Below are positions 27,157 through 34,067 of a DNA stretch of 64,000 nt, in pieces; the first letter of the stretch is position 1; every line of letters starts with the position of its first letter. The translations under genes and the position numbers were made by a program. This DNA comes from JAQVEM01 sp034660395. Its GTDB lineage: Bacteria > Actinomycetota > Humimicrobiia > Humimicrobiales > Humimicrobiaceae. The stretch lies in the NCBI GenBank assembly GCA_034660395.1, contig JAYEJA010000049.1:1-64000 (forward strand). Direction: 5' to 3'. The notes below the pieces were generated by a model. It made no database searches, was not told the DNA's origin, and saw only the letters and a program-made list of their open reading frames with translations.

Positions 27157-27704
27157 TACTCCTCTTTCTTAACAACTGTTACACTATCCTCCACACCGTC
27201 AGTTTCTCTTAATTTAACCTCTACTGACTCGCTGCGTGAAGTTGGCAGGTTTTTTCCTACATAGTCCGCTCTTATCGGAAGTTCCCTGTGCCCCCTGTCA
27301 ATTAAAACAATCAGCTGAATTGACTTTGGTCTTCCAAAATCAATCAGCGCATCCATTGCGGCTCTTATAGTCCTGCCGGTATAAAGAACATCATCAACAA
27401 GTATTATATTTTTACCTTCTATATCAAATGAAATATCAGTTATCTGGGATACGGGTTTTATATTATGCCCGATATCATCACGGTAAAACGTTATATCAAG
27501 CTTTCCGGTTTTGATTTTTATCCCCTCGAACTTCTCAATATTTCCTGCTATTCTTCCGGACAGCGGAACTCCCCTTTTTTGAAGCCCTATAAATATCAGG
27601 TTCTCCGGTCCCCTATTTTTCTCAAGTATCTCATGCGAGATTCTTGAGACAATCCTCTCTATATCATTTTTACCCAGTATATGTGCTTTTTCCTCCATAA
27701 TCAT
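27156..27704 (-). CDS. pyrR: PyrR: pyr operon attenuator protein / uracil phosphoribosyltransferase
   Basis: UMP-sensing RNA-binding attenuator that also has weak uracil phosphoribosyltransferase activity. The 182-aa protein has the PRPP motif NIILVDDVLYTGRTIRAAMDAL (about 94-115), LDITFYRDD, and a basic region with RGHRELPIRADYVGKN that helps bind RNA. The start is ATG at 27704. The leader just upstream carries a PyrR-binding hairpin and a terminator, so this gene and the operon are predicted to be autoregulated by UMP. Confidence 0.97.
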   Translation of the reverse strand: MIMEEKAHILGKNDIERIVSRISHEILEKNRGPENLIFIGLQKRGVPLSGRIAGNIEKFEGIKIKTGKLDITFYRDDIGHNIKPVSQITDISFDIEGKNIILVDDVLYTGRTIRAAMDALIDFGRPKSIQLIVLIDRGHRELPIRADYVGKNLPTSRSESVEVKLRETDGVEDSVTVVKKEE

Positions 27705-27722
27705 TCCTTATATCGCCATATG

Positions 27723-27755
27723 AAAAAACCTCCCTACCATACAGGTAAGAAGGTT
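27723..27755 (-). terminator. pyr operon attenuator terminator
   Basis: On the minus strand AACCTTCTTACC (27755-27744), loop TGTAT, then GGTAGGGAGGTT (27738-27727): a 12-bp stem, all Watson-Crick except two G-U pairs, followed by six U. It ends 18 nt before the pyrR start codon. An upstream segment (TTAACC complement at 27798-27793) can pair with its 5' arm as antiterminator. Confidence 0.88.
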
Positions 27756-27800
27756 AATATATATTTCCTTTTTGAAATATGTAAATATTATTTTAACCAT

Positions 27801-27831
27801 CCTTTTTAGTCTCTCCGGACTATTTTAAAGG
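27801..27831 (-). promoter_or_regulatory. PyrR-binding anti-antiterminator hairpin
   Basis: Minus-strand AGUCCGGAGAGACU (27821-27808) matches the PyrR-binding consensus ARUCCNGNGAGGYU with one change (A for G near the end). AGUC/GACU close the CGGAGA hexaloop, and an outer stem CCUUU (27831-27827) with AAAGG (27805-27801) extends it. The 3' side (AAAAAGG) overlaps the antiterminator segment AAGGAUGGUUAA, which can pair with UUAACCUUCUU of the terminator. When UMP-PyrR holds the hairpin, the antiterminator cannot form and transcription stops. Confidence 0.85.
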
Positions 27832-27864
27832 TTTTATTATATTTTTATTTTATTTCCACAAGAT

Positions 27865-27893
27865 ACTATAGGAGATTGCAGTTAAAAAAACAA
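27865..27893 (-). promoter_or_regulatory. Promoter of the pyr operon
   Basis: TTGTTT (27893-27888), a 17-nt spacer and TATAGT (27870-27865) on the minus strand. It gives a leader of about 150 nt, starting near 27857, which contains the whole PyrR attenuator. Confidence 0.6.
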
Positions 27894-27910
27894 GTATAAA
27901 TTTAAAAAAA

Positions 27911-28267
27911 TTACCTGATGCTTCTTCTTAACTGTTTTAACTTGTAGTTCAGGTCACCTTTTCCGTCTTTACGTAACCTGCCCCCTCTGTATCCGCCTTC
28001 ACGGGGCTTGAAGTTTCCCTTATTCTGGGTTCTGGCCTCATTGACTACTATGGTTCTTCCCGTAAACTCGGATTTATCAAATTTTTCTATAGCCGCTTTT
28101 GCCTGTTCTTCGCTTTCCATTTCTACAAATCCGAATCCTCTTGATTTTCCATCCATTCTCGTTATTACCTTTGAATACGTAACAGTGCCTTCTTTAGAAA
28201 ACAATTCCTCTAATTCCTTATCAGTAGTATTATAGTCCAGATTTCCAACATACATTCTTTTGTTCAC
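27911..28267 (-). CDS. RRM-domain RNA-binding protein
   Basis: A 118-aa protein with one RNA recognition motif (about residues 3-80): RNP2 is MYVGNL (5-10) and RNP1 is KSRGFGFVEM. A basic Gly/Arg-rich stretch follows (GGYRGGRLRKDGKG) and a conserved-looking tail, DLNYKLKQLRRSIR. Small bacterial RRM proteins of this type are often cold-induced. The start is GTG at 28267 with AAAGG eight bases upstream; an ATG four codons later is less likely to be used. A promoter at 28462-28490 implies an unusually long leader of about 190 nt. Confidence 0.9.
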   Translation of the reverse strand: MNKRMYVGNLDYNTTDKELEELFSKEGTVTYSKVITRMDGKSRGFGFVEMESEEQAKAAIEKFDKSEFTGRTIVVNEARTQNKGNFKPREGGYRGGRLRKDGKGDLNYKLKQLRRSIR

Positions 28268-28673
28268 TTAAAATACCTTTCCTTAAATTACCTTTTTTAT
28301 ATATAAAAGAGGAGCAGAAATTATATTGATTAAAAACATTGAATAAATGAAATAAGAAGAATTCGCCAAAAAGTAAGCTTCTATTTTATATAATTACTTC
28401 TAAATAAAAAATTCCCGCCACTCTATTTTAAAATTTACAACTTCCTAAGAAGTGCCATAATATTATATAACATATTTTTAATTTATCCAAAGAATATTTT
28501 TTTTACTTTCAAAGCATGCATTTTAAGCATCTGTAAAATAAAATGCAACTATTACGCCGTTCATACATTTATCATAAAACTTTTATTTATATTTTATAAA
28601 ACTCTCAAATAACAAGCTGCAACAGCATAGATAATTACCTGCCCACATGCTAATGCCGCTCCCCATAAAAACT
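28268..28673. other. Intergenic region between the serpin and the RRM gene
   Basis: About 400 nt without a gene. It holds the RRM promoter (28462-28490) and its long leader, in which ACUUC-UUAG-GAAGU forms a small hairpin right after the predicted start site. The part towards the serpin (28491-28673) is A/T-rich with nothing recognisable, and no G/C-rich terminator is seen after the serpin stop. Confidence 0.6.
28462..28490 (-). promoter_or_regulatory. Promoter of the RRM gene
   Basis: TTGGAT (28490-28485), a 17-nt spacer and TATAAT (28467-28462) on the minus strand; start near 28455. Confidence 0.6.
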
Positions 28674-29942
28674 TTACGGCTCTATAACTCTTCCCATAAA
28701 TAAAATACTTCCACTTCTATCATCAGCAATTATAAAAAAGAACGGTCTGTCCACTGTAAATTCAATTATCCCCCCATCAGGAACAGCAGATTCAACCATT
28801 TCAACCACGGTTGCGGCAGCTGCTTCACTCCCTTTCTCATTAACCTCGATAAATGCCTTATGAAGTACCCTTGATATCCAGATATGAGCTGATTCATTCG
28901 AAATAATACCGCTAAAATCCGCCCTATCAGGGTCAAAGGCGATACCCATTCCCAGCTCGGTAAGTGTATCGTTTAAAAGCTTTATACCATATTCTATTTT
29001 ATATCTCGGCATTTTCAGTGAAACCTCACTGCTGCGTAACGAACTTTTCAAACTGTTCCACTTTTCTTCATCCATGGATTCAACAACTCCATCAACATCC
29101 ACGCCCTTATCAGGAAGGATTGTATACATGGACATCTTTTCCTCTCCATAAGGAAGCCTTAGAGCTGAAAAATTATCTCCTTTATAGTAGTCGAATTTTT
29201 CCTTAAGGGACATCATGGGAACCTTTTTCGCAGTTCCGCCATCAAGATAAAAGTCATCATCAACAGTCTGTTCTTCATCAAAGGGATAGGTCCATCTACC
29301 TTTAAAATAAATGGCATTTATAAGATACATTACCGCACCCTCAGGGATTGCTGAAATCATCCTATCAATTTTCCCCCTTGTTTCCTCTTCTATCCAGCCG
29401 TTAATTGTATCAACTGCCCTCGCTCCGGAAAAATCAATTTCATTGATTTCGGAATCATAATATTTTTCATTTCTTTCAATGAAATCCTTTTTGATATCAT
29501 AACCCATTCCGTACCATATGGAATTGGCAATGGCCCTATCAATTTCACTGTCCGCATTTTTAACAGCTGCCATCAAATCACTAAACCCCGAATTAAGTTC
29601 CTCAAGGTCAAATCCCTCAAATTCCAAGGCATCAGCCATTTCCAGACTGGTGTCGCCAAGCGCGCCGTTATAGGTCATTGCAAGGGCCAAAAGTACGGAT
29701 AAGGGAGAAATGAATACATTTTTCTCGCTGTCTTCATTAATTAGTTTCTTAAAGATGTTAAAACCAAAATTAGTATTTGCATCTACCAGGTTTTTATCTA
29801 CCGAAGCTGCCAGGTCATCTGATTGAGCATCGGTAACTTCTTCCTTCACATCGTTAACAAATGAACAACCGGCAAGAAAAGCAGCATTTAATAATAATAT
29901 AGCAGCAGTCAGTAACGATAAAAATAACCTGTTTTTATTCAT
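28674..29942 (-). CDS. Lipoprotein serpin (serine protease inhibitor)
   Basis: A 422-aa serpin. A signal peptide ends in the lipobox LAGC (Cys26), so it should be lipid-anchored outside the membrane; about 20 linker residues follow before the serpin fold. The hinge of the reactive loop, EKGSEAAAATVVE, has the small residues typical of inhibitory serpins, and the C-terminal signature DRPFFFIIADDRSGSILFMGRV is intact. Counting from the hinge as in alpha-1-antitrypsin places P1-P1' at Ser-Ala in the segment VESAVP; this is an inference. The start ATG has AAAGGAGG upstream. It is 116 nt downstream of the RsgI/SigI pair in the same direction. The target protease is unknown. Confidence 0.93.
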   Translation of the reverse strand: MNKNRLFLSLLTAAILLLNAAFLAGCSFVNDVKEEVTDAQSDDLAASVDKNLVDANTNFGFNIFKKLINEDSEKNVFISPLSVLLALAMTYNGALGDTSLEMADALEFEGFDLEELNSGFSDLMAAVKNADSEIDRAIANSIWYGMGYDIKKDFIERNEKYYDSEINEIDFSGARAVDTINGWIEEETRGKIDRMISAIPEGAVMYLINAIYFKGRWTYPFDEEQTVDDDFYLDGGTAKKVPMMSLKEKFDYYKGDNFSALRLPYGEEKMSMYTILPDKGVDVDGVVESMDEEKWNSLKSSLRSSEVSLKMPRYKIEYGIKLLNDTLTELGMGIAFDPDRADFSGIISNESAHIWISRVLHKAFIEVNEKGSEAAAATVVEMVESAVPDGGIIEFTVDRPFFFIIADDRSGSILFMGRVIEP

Positions 29943-30058
29943 ATGTCCTCCTTTAAGAATTTTTAACCTTTATATATATACGCAGGATAGTATTAAGTAA
30001 TTAAGGTTGAAAAATATGAATACACTGAAAAATATACTTTTCGGCTATTGCTCCTTAC

Positions 30059-30760
30059 TCAGTATGCATTACCGTTTATCTGAACTTTTAGCTTCACTTC
30101 TTCTGCATTCAAAAACAACGGGCTTTCTACAGTCTGGCCGGGCTCAAGTTCTTCAATTGAAACTGTTTCTGACTTTGATTCACTATTATCTGAAAGATAT
30201 AAAACTATTGTTAAAGTGCCGTTAAACTTTGATGCGCTGCTTATATTCTTTAATTTTACCCTTAAGCTGACATCATTAATAATTTTATAGGATAAACCCA
30301 GAGTATCATCAATATCTTCTTCGGATTCCTTTTGCTCATCAATATAGTATGTTTCCTCGAAAATAATAGACCTCTTTTCTACAGTTTCCTCATAATCCTT
30401 ATCGGAAACTATAATTTCTCTTTCCGCATCTGCATCAGCGTCAGCGTCAGCTTCCGCTGCATCTTCCGCAGCATAATCTCCAACTGATGCAGCCGCTCTT
30501 CTTGAAGCATTATAGTGCTTCATATACCAGAAACTGAAGAAAGATACAGTAGCCAGTATGATTAATATGGAAGCTGCAAGAGACAGGGTTTTAACCCTGC
30601 TTATGTCCATTCTTTTTGTTTGAAACACATATTCTTCATTGACTATAATCTCGTCACCGATTTCAAATACCCCTGGCGGAATTTCCTGTTTTAAAAAACG
30701 GCCATCCCCGGTCAGGACTATACAGTAACCTTTTTTTATTTCCATTATTACAGCTTTCAT
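30059..30760 (-). CDS. rsgI: RsgI-like membrane anti-sigma factor
   Basis: A 233-aa protein with an RsgI N-terminal anti-sigma domain (about 1-50: MKAVIMEIKKGYCIVLTGDG), one transmembrane helix (about 57-79), a low-complexity Ala/Asp stretch (DADADADA near 105-112) and an extracytoplasmic domain of about 90 residues that looks like a beta-sandwich (SYKIINDVSLRVKLKNIS, VLYLSDNS). Clostridial RsgI proteins end in sugar-binding or protease modules and carry an Asn-Pro autocleavage site; neither is evident here. It lies 6 nt downstream of sigI, in the same frame, separated only by tandem TAG TGA stops. Confidence 0.85.
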   Translation of the reverse strand: MKAVIMEIKKGYCIVLTGDGRFLKQEIPPGVFEIGDEIIVNEEYVFQTKRMDISRVKTLSLAASILIILATVSFFSFWYMKHYNASRRAAASVGDYAAEDAAEADADADADAEREIIVSDKDYEETVEKRSIIFEETYYIDEQKESEEDIDDTLGLSYKIINDVSLRVKLKNISSASKFNGTLTIVLYLSDNSESKSETVSIEELEPGQTVESPLFLNAEEVKLKVQINGNAY

Positions 30761-30766
30761 CTCTCA

Positions 30767-31465
30767 CTACCCCCCCCCCGCTACGTCAACATAACTAAGA
30801 TTATTCAATATGGCCAGAACCATAGCTATTATATATATTCGTCCCCTCTCCAGTTTTTTACGGTGTACCGATATAATATTTTCTATTTTTTTTAAGGGGA
30901 GTCTCCTGGTTTCCATTAAAGTTCTAAGAATGCCATCATCGTCAACTATAGATTTTGCAATATTCTTATATTCTTCTCTCAGGCTGCTGCTCTTAGGGGA
31001 TACTTCCGCCAGTTCTTCCAGGCTGATTCCCCATTTTTCCAATTCAGACCTGTATTCTAATGTTTCAATCATCCTCTCTTCTTTATCTTCATCAATTGCA
31101 TACTGCTCCCTATAATTGATACCATTACCCTCAAAATTGGCGCCGGATAATCTTTTATCTTCCAGACTTATCGTTCTTCTCTTATTCTCTTTTCGGTAGT
31201 AATCAATAACACGTCTATCTATAACCATTCTTGCGAAACTCAGGAATTTCCCCTTTTCCCTGTCATAGGAATCCATTGCTTCTTTGAAGGCAGAAAGTCC
31301 GATAGAAAATTCCTCATCCACTCCATATTCTACGAATCTTCCGGCTCTTTTTTGAATAACACCCGCAATAAAAGGCCTGAATTCATAAATTAATCTGCTG
31401 GTTTTAAATTTATCTCCTCTTACTTCAACTACCCTATTCTCAAGAGTCTGCCTGTGTAAAGCCAA
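30767..31465 (-). CDS. sigI: SigI-family RNA polymerase sigma factor
   Basis: A 232-aa sigma-70 family member. The region SIGLSAFKEAMDSYDREKGK with FLSFARMVIDRRVIDYYRKE is the sigma region 2 pattern typical of SigI, and the C-terminal half (about 115-230) is the SigI-specific DNA-binding domain. The start is TTG with AGGAG nine bases upstream. It forms a two-gene unit with the RsgI-like anti-sigma factor. The 3' end is a run of ten G (30779-30770) encoding three Gly just before TAG. In Firmicutes SigI pairs respond to heat or extracellular polysaccharide; the signal here is unknown. Confidence 0.9.
   Translation of the reverse strand: MALHRQTLENRVVEVRGDKFKTSRLIYEFRPFIAGVIQKRAGRFVEYGVDEEFSIGLSAFKEAMDSYDREKGKFLSFARMVIDRRVIDYYRKENKRRTISLEDKRLSGANFEGNGINYREQYAIDEDKEERMIETLEYRSELEKWGISLEELAEVSPKSSSLREEYKNIAKSIVDDDGILRTLMETRRLPLKKIENIISVHRKKLERGRIYIIAMVLAILNNLSYVDVAGGG
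30770..30779 (-). repeat. G10 homopolymer at the sigI-rsgI junction
   Basis: Ten consecutive C on the plus strand (G on the coding strand) at the last codons of sigI. They may also act as part of the rsgI ribosome binding region, as the rsgI ATG lies 9 nt past the tract. In an otherwise A/T-rich sequence such a tract is exceptional and prone to slippage or to base-calling error. Confidence 0.8.
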
Positions 31466-31550
31466 AATATTAATCTCCTACCAGATTAAATGATTTGTCT
31501 GATATTATATTATAACTTCAATTTTTTATAAATCATCTCATTTGTTATGG

Positions 31551-31556
31551 TATAAT
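31551..31556 (+). promoter_or_regulatory. Extended -10 promoter of the THUMP gene
   Basis: TATAAT preceded by TGG (31548-31550), an extended -10; no good -35. Start near 31563, leader about 25 nt including an AAAAAGGAGG ribosome binding site. Confidence 0.5.
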
Positions 31557-31587
31557 TAATTAATATTTTAAAAAAGGAGGATTTACT

Positions 31588-32088
31588 ATGGATGTAAAGC
31601 TTCTCATAACCTACGACCCCGCCCATATAGAAAGCAGCAGGGAAAAAGTCGAAAATCTTTTTAGAGAAATTAATGTAAAACCCGAATTTTTGAAATCAAA
31701 GTATGACGGCATTTTTCTTCTCAATGTTGCAAAACCGAAAGAACTTGTAAAAAAACTTAAAAAATTACTAAAAAAGGACAGGGAACTATTTGGCAGAACC
31801 CACCGATATATCCCCGTAGACAAATGGGTTAAATCAAAAGTGCCCGACATGCAGAAAGCAATAAAGTCAACTGTTCCGAAAATTAAAAAAGAAGAAAAGT
31901 GGATGATGGACCTTGAAAAAAGACATTATGACAAACTTGATTTTAAAGAGCTGATAATTAAACTTACCGATGTGGTAGACCGCGAAAAGATTGATTTAAA
32001 AAAACCTAAAAAGATAATAAAAGTTGAAATCGTGGGAAAAGACGCCGGGATATCACTTCTGGAACCTGATGAAATACTTGTAGTATAA
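31588..32088 (+). CDS. Stand-alone THUMP-domain protein, archaeal type
   Basis: A 166-aa basic protein. The segments DGIFLLNVAKPKELVKKLKK (about 40-60), THRYIPVDKWVKS (about 71-83) and KIIKVEIVGKDAGISLLEPDE (about 140-161) match the THUMP RNA-binding fold as found in archaeal and eukaryotic Tan1-like proteins that assist tRNA acetylation. No catalytic domain is attached. THUMP proteins of this stand-alone type are mainly archaeal, so gene transfer is possible. The start is well supported by GGAGG seven bases upstream. It converges on the next gene with a 3-nt gap. A tRNA modification role is inferred from the family only. Confidence 0.75.
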   Translation: MDVKLLITYDPAHIESSREKVENLFREINVKPEFLKSKYDGIFLLNVAKPKELVKKLKKLLKKDRELFGRTHRYIPVDKWVKSKVPDMQKAIKSTVPKIKKEEKWMMDLEKRHYDKLDFKELIIKLTDVVDREKIDLKKPKKIIKVEIVGKDAGISLLEPDEILVV

Positions 32089-32091
32089 AAA

Positions 32092-32844
32092 TCACTTTCC
32101 CCCTGTTCTTTTTTTAAAGTATTTTAAAAATCTATCCTGATACTGTTCAAACATCCCCCACCTATCTAATTCCTGCTTCAGGTCAAGGGGCTCTATCTTT
32201 CCTTTTTCAAATAACTTAAAAAGAATCTCTATCTCATTTTTGGCTATAACCGGATAACCTGCCCTGTCTCTCGTTACAACAGGGAAACCCTCATTGCCCA
32301 CACTCACCGAGCTATTCTTCAGCAAATCAGGCAGCTGTGAATAGTGAGCGCTTTTTGTTACTATTTCCTGTATAAATTTAGAAAGTGAAACATCCCAGAA
32401 CTCATCTACCCCTCTTATAACAGCACTGTAGGGATCTTTCTTTTTTTCAATATTCCCTGATATTTTCTTTGCTACAGAAGTAAGCGAGTTTGAAACTATT
32501 TCCATTTTTTCAAAATCACGACTCATTCTCAAGCCGTAAAGAATCATAGCCAGATCGTTATCTTCCTCTGCAAGCATTTCGAATGCCTTCCGGGCTTCCC
32601 CGCTGAATCCTTCTACCCTTAACATATATGAAGGGGTTATAACCTTGGGCTTCTGCCATGTTATCTTACCTTCCCTTATTATCGTTTCGGTATCGGAACT
32701 CTTGCCCTCGAACTCCAGATACATCGGCACTGCCAGCATATAATAATGGATGATTGTAGAATCAAACGAAGAAAGCAGCTTTTCCGGCTGTTTTATAATC
32801 TCAGTTTTTTCTATCACCATTTTAATTTTTTCTTCTAAATCCAT
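32092..32844 (-). CDS. Conserved protein of unknown function
   Basis: I do not recognise this 250-aa protein. It has no signal peptide or transmembrane segment, is rich in Glu and Lys, and appears mostly helical, with a segment PSYMLRVEGFSGEARKAFEML in the middle and PVVTRDRAGYPVIAKNEIEILF near residues 190-215 that looks like a small beta-hairpin before a C-terminal helical domain (EPLDLKQELDRWGMF). I chose the ATG at 32844 because AGGAG stands nine bases upstream; an ATG at 32883 would add 13 residues but has no ribosome binding site. It is a single-gene unit next to the THUMP gene and the ABC transporter operon. Confidence 0.7.
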   Translation of the reverse strand: MDLEEKIKMVIEKTEIIKQPEKLLSSFDSTIIHYYMLAVPMYLEFEGKSSDTETIIREGKITWQKPKVITPSYMLRVEGFSGEARKAFEMLAEEDNDLAMILYGLRMSRDFEKMEIVSNSLTSVAKKISGNIEKKKDPYSAVIRGVDEFWDVSLSKFIQEIVTKSAHYSQLPDLLKNSSVSVGNEGFPVVTRDRAGYPVIAKNEIEILFKLFEKGKIEPLDLKQELDRWGMFEQYQDRFLKYFKKRTGGK

Positions 32845-33009
32845 ATGAATCCACTCCTGAAACCTGACATATTTTAATGCCATGCAAAATAAATATCAAC
32901 TACCTTTTTAATATTATCACAGATAAAAGAAACTATTAAATTAAAATAACAAATAAGACAACGGCAATAATAACTCAGGCATCTCCCTTTAATAATCATG
33001 TAGCAATTC

Positions 33010-33038
33010 TTGACAATAAACATCAAAATCATTAGAAT
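33010..33038 (+). promoter_or_regulatory. Promoter of the NEW3/ABC transporter operon
   Basis: TTGACA (33010-33015), a 17-nt spacer and TAGAAT (33033-33038): the best -35 element in the window. The leader would be about 105 nt. Confidence 0.65.
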
Positions 33039-33149
33039 TTTTATTTAGTTTCAAATAGTTTTTTCATGCAGTTGCGTCACTTTAAGAATTATTTAAATTC
33101 ATTAAAATTTTAACCAGTCTTATTAAAATTTAGCAAAGGAGTGTATTAA

Positions 33150-34064
33150 GTGAAAAACATAAAAAGAAGATTACCAGTATTTTTTATTATTTTAGCTCTT
33201 ACCTTATCAATTATCATGATATTGCCTGCAGCATTGATTGCCCGGGAAGAGGCAGATGAAGAAAATACGCCTGAACCCGTTCCCGAGGAACTGGACTTTG
33301 AAACCACTCTTCCAAAAATAGAGGCAGAGGAAGGCGAAACATTTAATTTTAATTTTTCGGTAACTTACATAGCAGGAGATGAGCCGTTTGGCCTGAAAGA
33401 GGGAAACCAGAGTAAGCCCTTTGATATAGAAGTTGAATATCCATCAGGCTGGAATGCCGCTGTGGCAAGTGGAAATACAGTAGCGCGGACCATTAACCTT
33501 GAATCATACAGTACCGAAAGCTTAAATTTCCTGGCAGAAGAAAGAACGCCCCAGGAACCCGGGGAATACAACTTTACAGTTACATTCAAATCAGCTGTTG
33601 AGGGAGATACCCTGGAAGAATCCATAGAATTCACGGCAGTGCTGACTGCAACCTATGAAATTACACTGACTCCAAAAACGGAAGTTTACAGCACTGATAT
33701 AACTGCCGGTAAAGATAACCATTACAAGTTAATACTGGCCAATAACAGTTCTACATCTGTTGAAAATATAAGCCTGAGTTCAGACGAGCCCGAGGGCTGG
33801 CAGGTTGATTTTGATAAAAAAGAAATAGAATCAATTGAAGCCGGTGAAGAAAAAGAAATAGATGTAACCATAAATCCCCCGGAAAAAACCATTGCCGGTG
33901 ATTATATGCTGACTTTTTCAGCTTCCAGCGAGAACGATAATGGCAGCTCGAAAGTCAGGGTGACCGTTGAAACCCCTACTATCTGGGGTATTGTGGGCAT
34001 AGGGATTATCGTGATAGTTATAGTTGGTGTTGCCATAATATTTACGAGACTCGGAAGAAGATAA
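33150..34064 (+). CDS. Secreted, membrane-anchored NEW3-domain protein
   Basis: A 304-aa protein with an N-terminal signal sequence (about 1-31, hydrophobic FFIILALTLSIIMILPAA), two Ig-like repeats of the NEW3/COG1470 type (about 45-160 and 165-270), and a single C-terminal transmembrane helix (about 277-299) with a basic tail RLGRR. In the repeats, AGDYMLTFSASSEN and EPGEYNFTVTFKS are equivalent strands. The start is GTG with AAAGGAG eight bases upstream. The gene is followed 3 nt later by the ABC transporter ATPase; such NEW3-ABC-2 clusters are widespread in anaerobes and archaea. The substrate is unknown. Confidence 0.85.
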   Translation: MKNIKRRLPVFFIILALTLSIIMILPAALIAREEADEENTPEPVPEELDFETTLPKIEAEEGETFNFNFSVTYIAGDEPFGLKEGNQSKPFDIEVEYPSGWNAAVASGNTVARTINLESYSTESLNFLAEERTPQEPGEYNFTVTFKSAVEGDTLEESIEFTAVLTATYEITLTPKTEVYSTDITAGKDNHYKLILANNSSTSVENISLSSDEPEGWQVDFDKKEIESIEAGEEKEIDVTINPPEKTIAGDYMLTFSASSENDNGSSKVRVTVETPTIWGIVGIGIIVIVIVGVAIIFTRLGRR

Positions 34065-34067
34065 ATT

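Noticed and set aside
26528..27172. 214-codon ORF on the plus strand
   Set aside because: Antisense to pyrB; no ribosome binding site and no family pattern.
30007..30225. Plus-strand ORF across the serpin-rsgI gap
   Set aside because: It is mostly antisense to the rsgI 3' end, and has no ribosome binding site.
30425..30475. GCATCAGCGTCAGC-type repeat as a possible CRISPR or tandem-repeat element
   Set aside because: It is the coding sequence of an Ala-Asp low-complexity stretch in RsgI, with no spacers.
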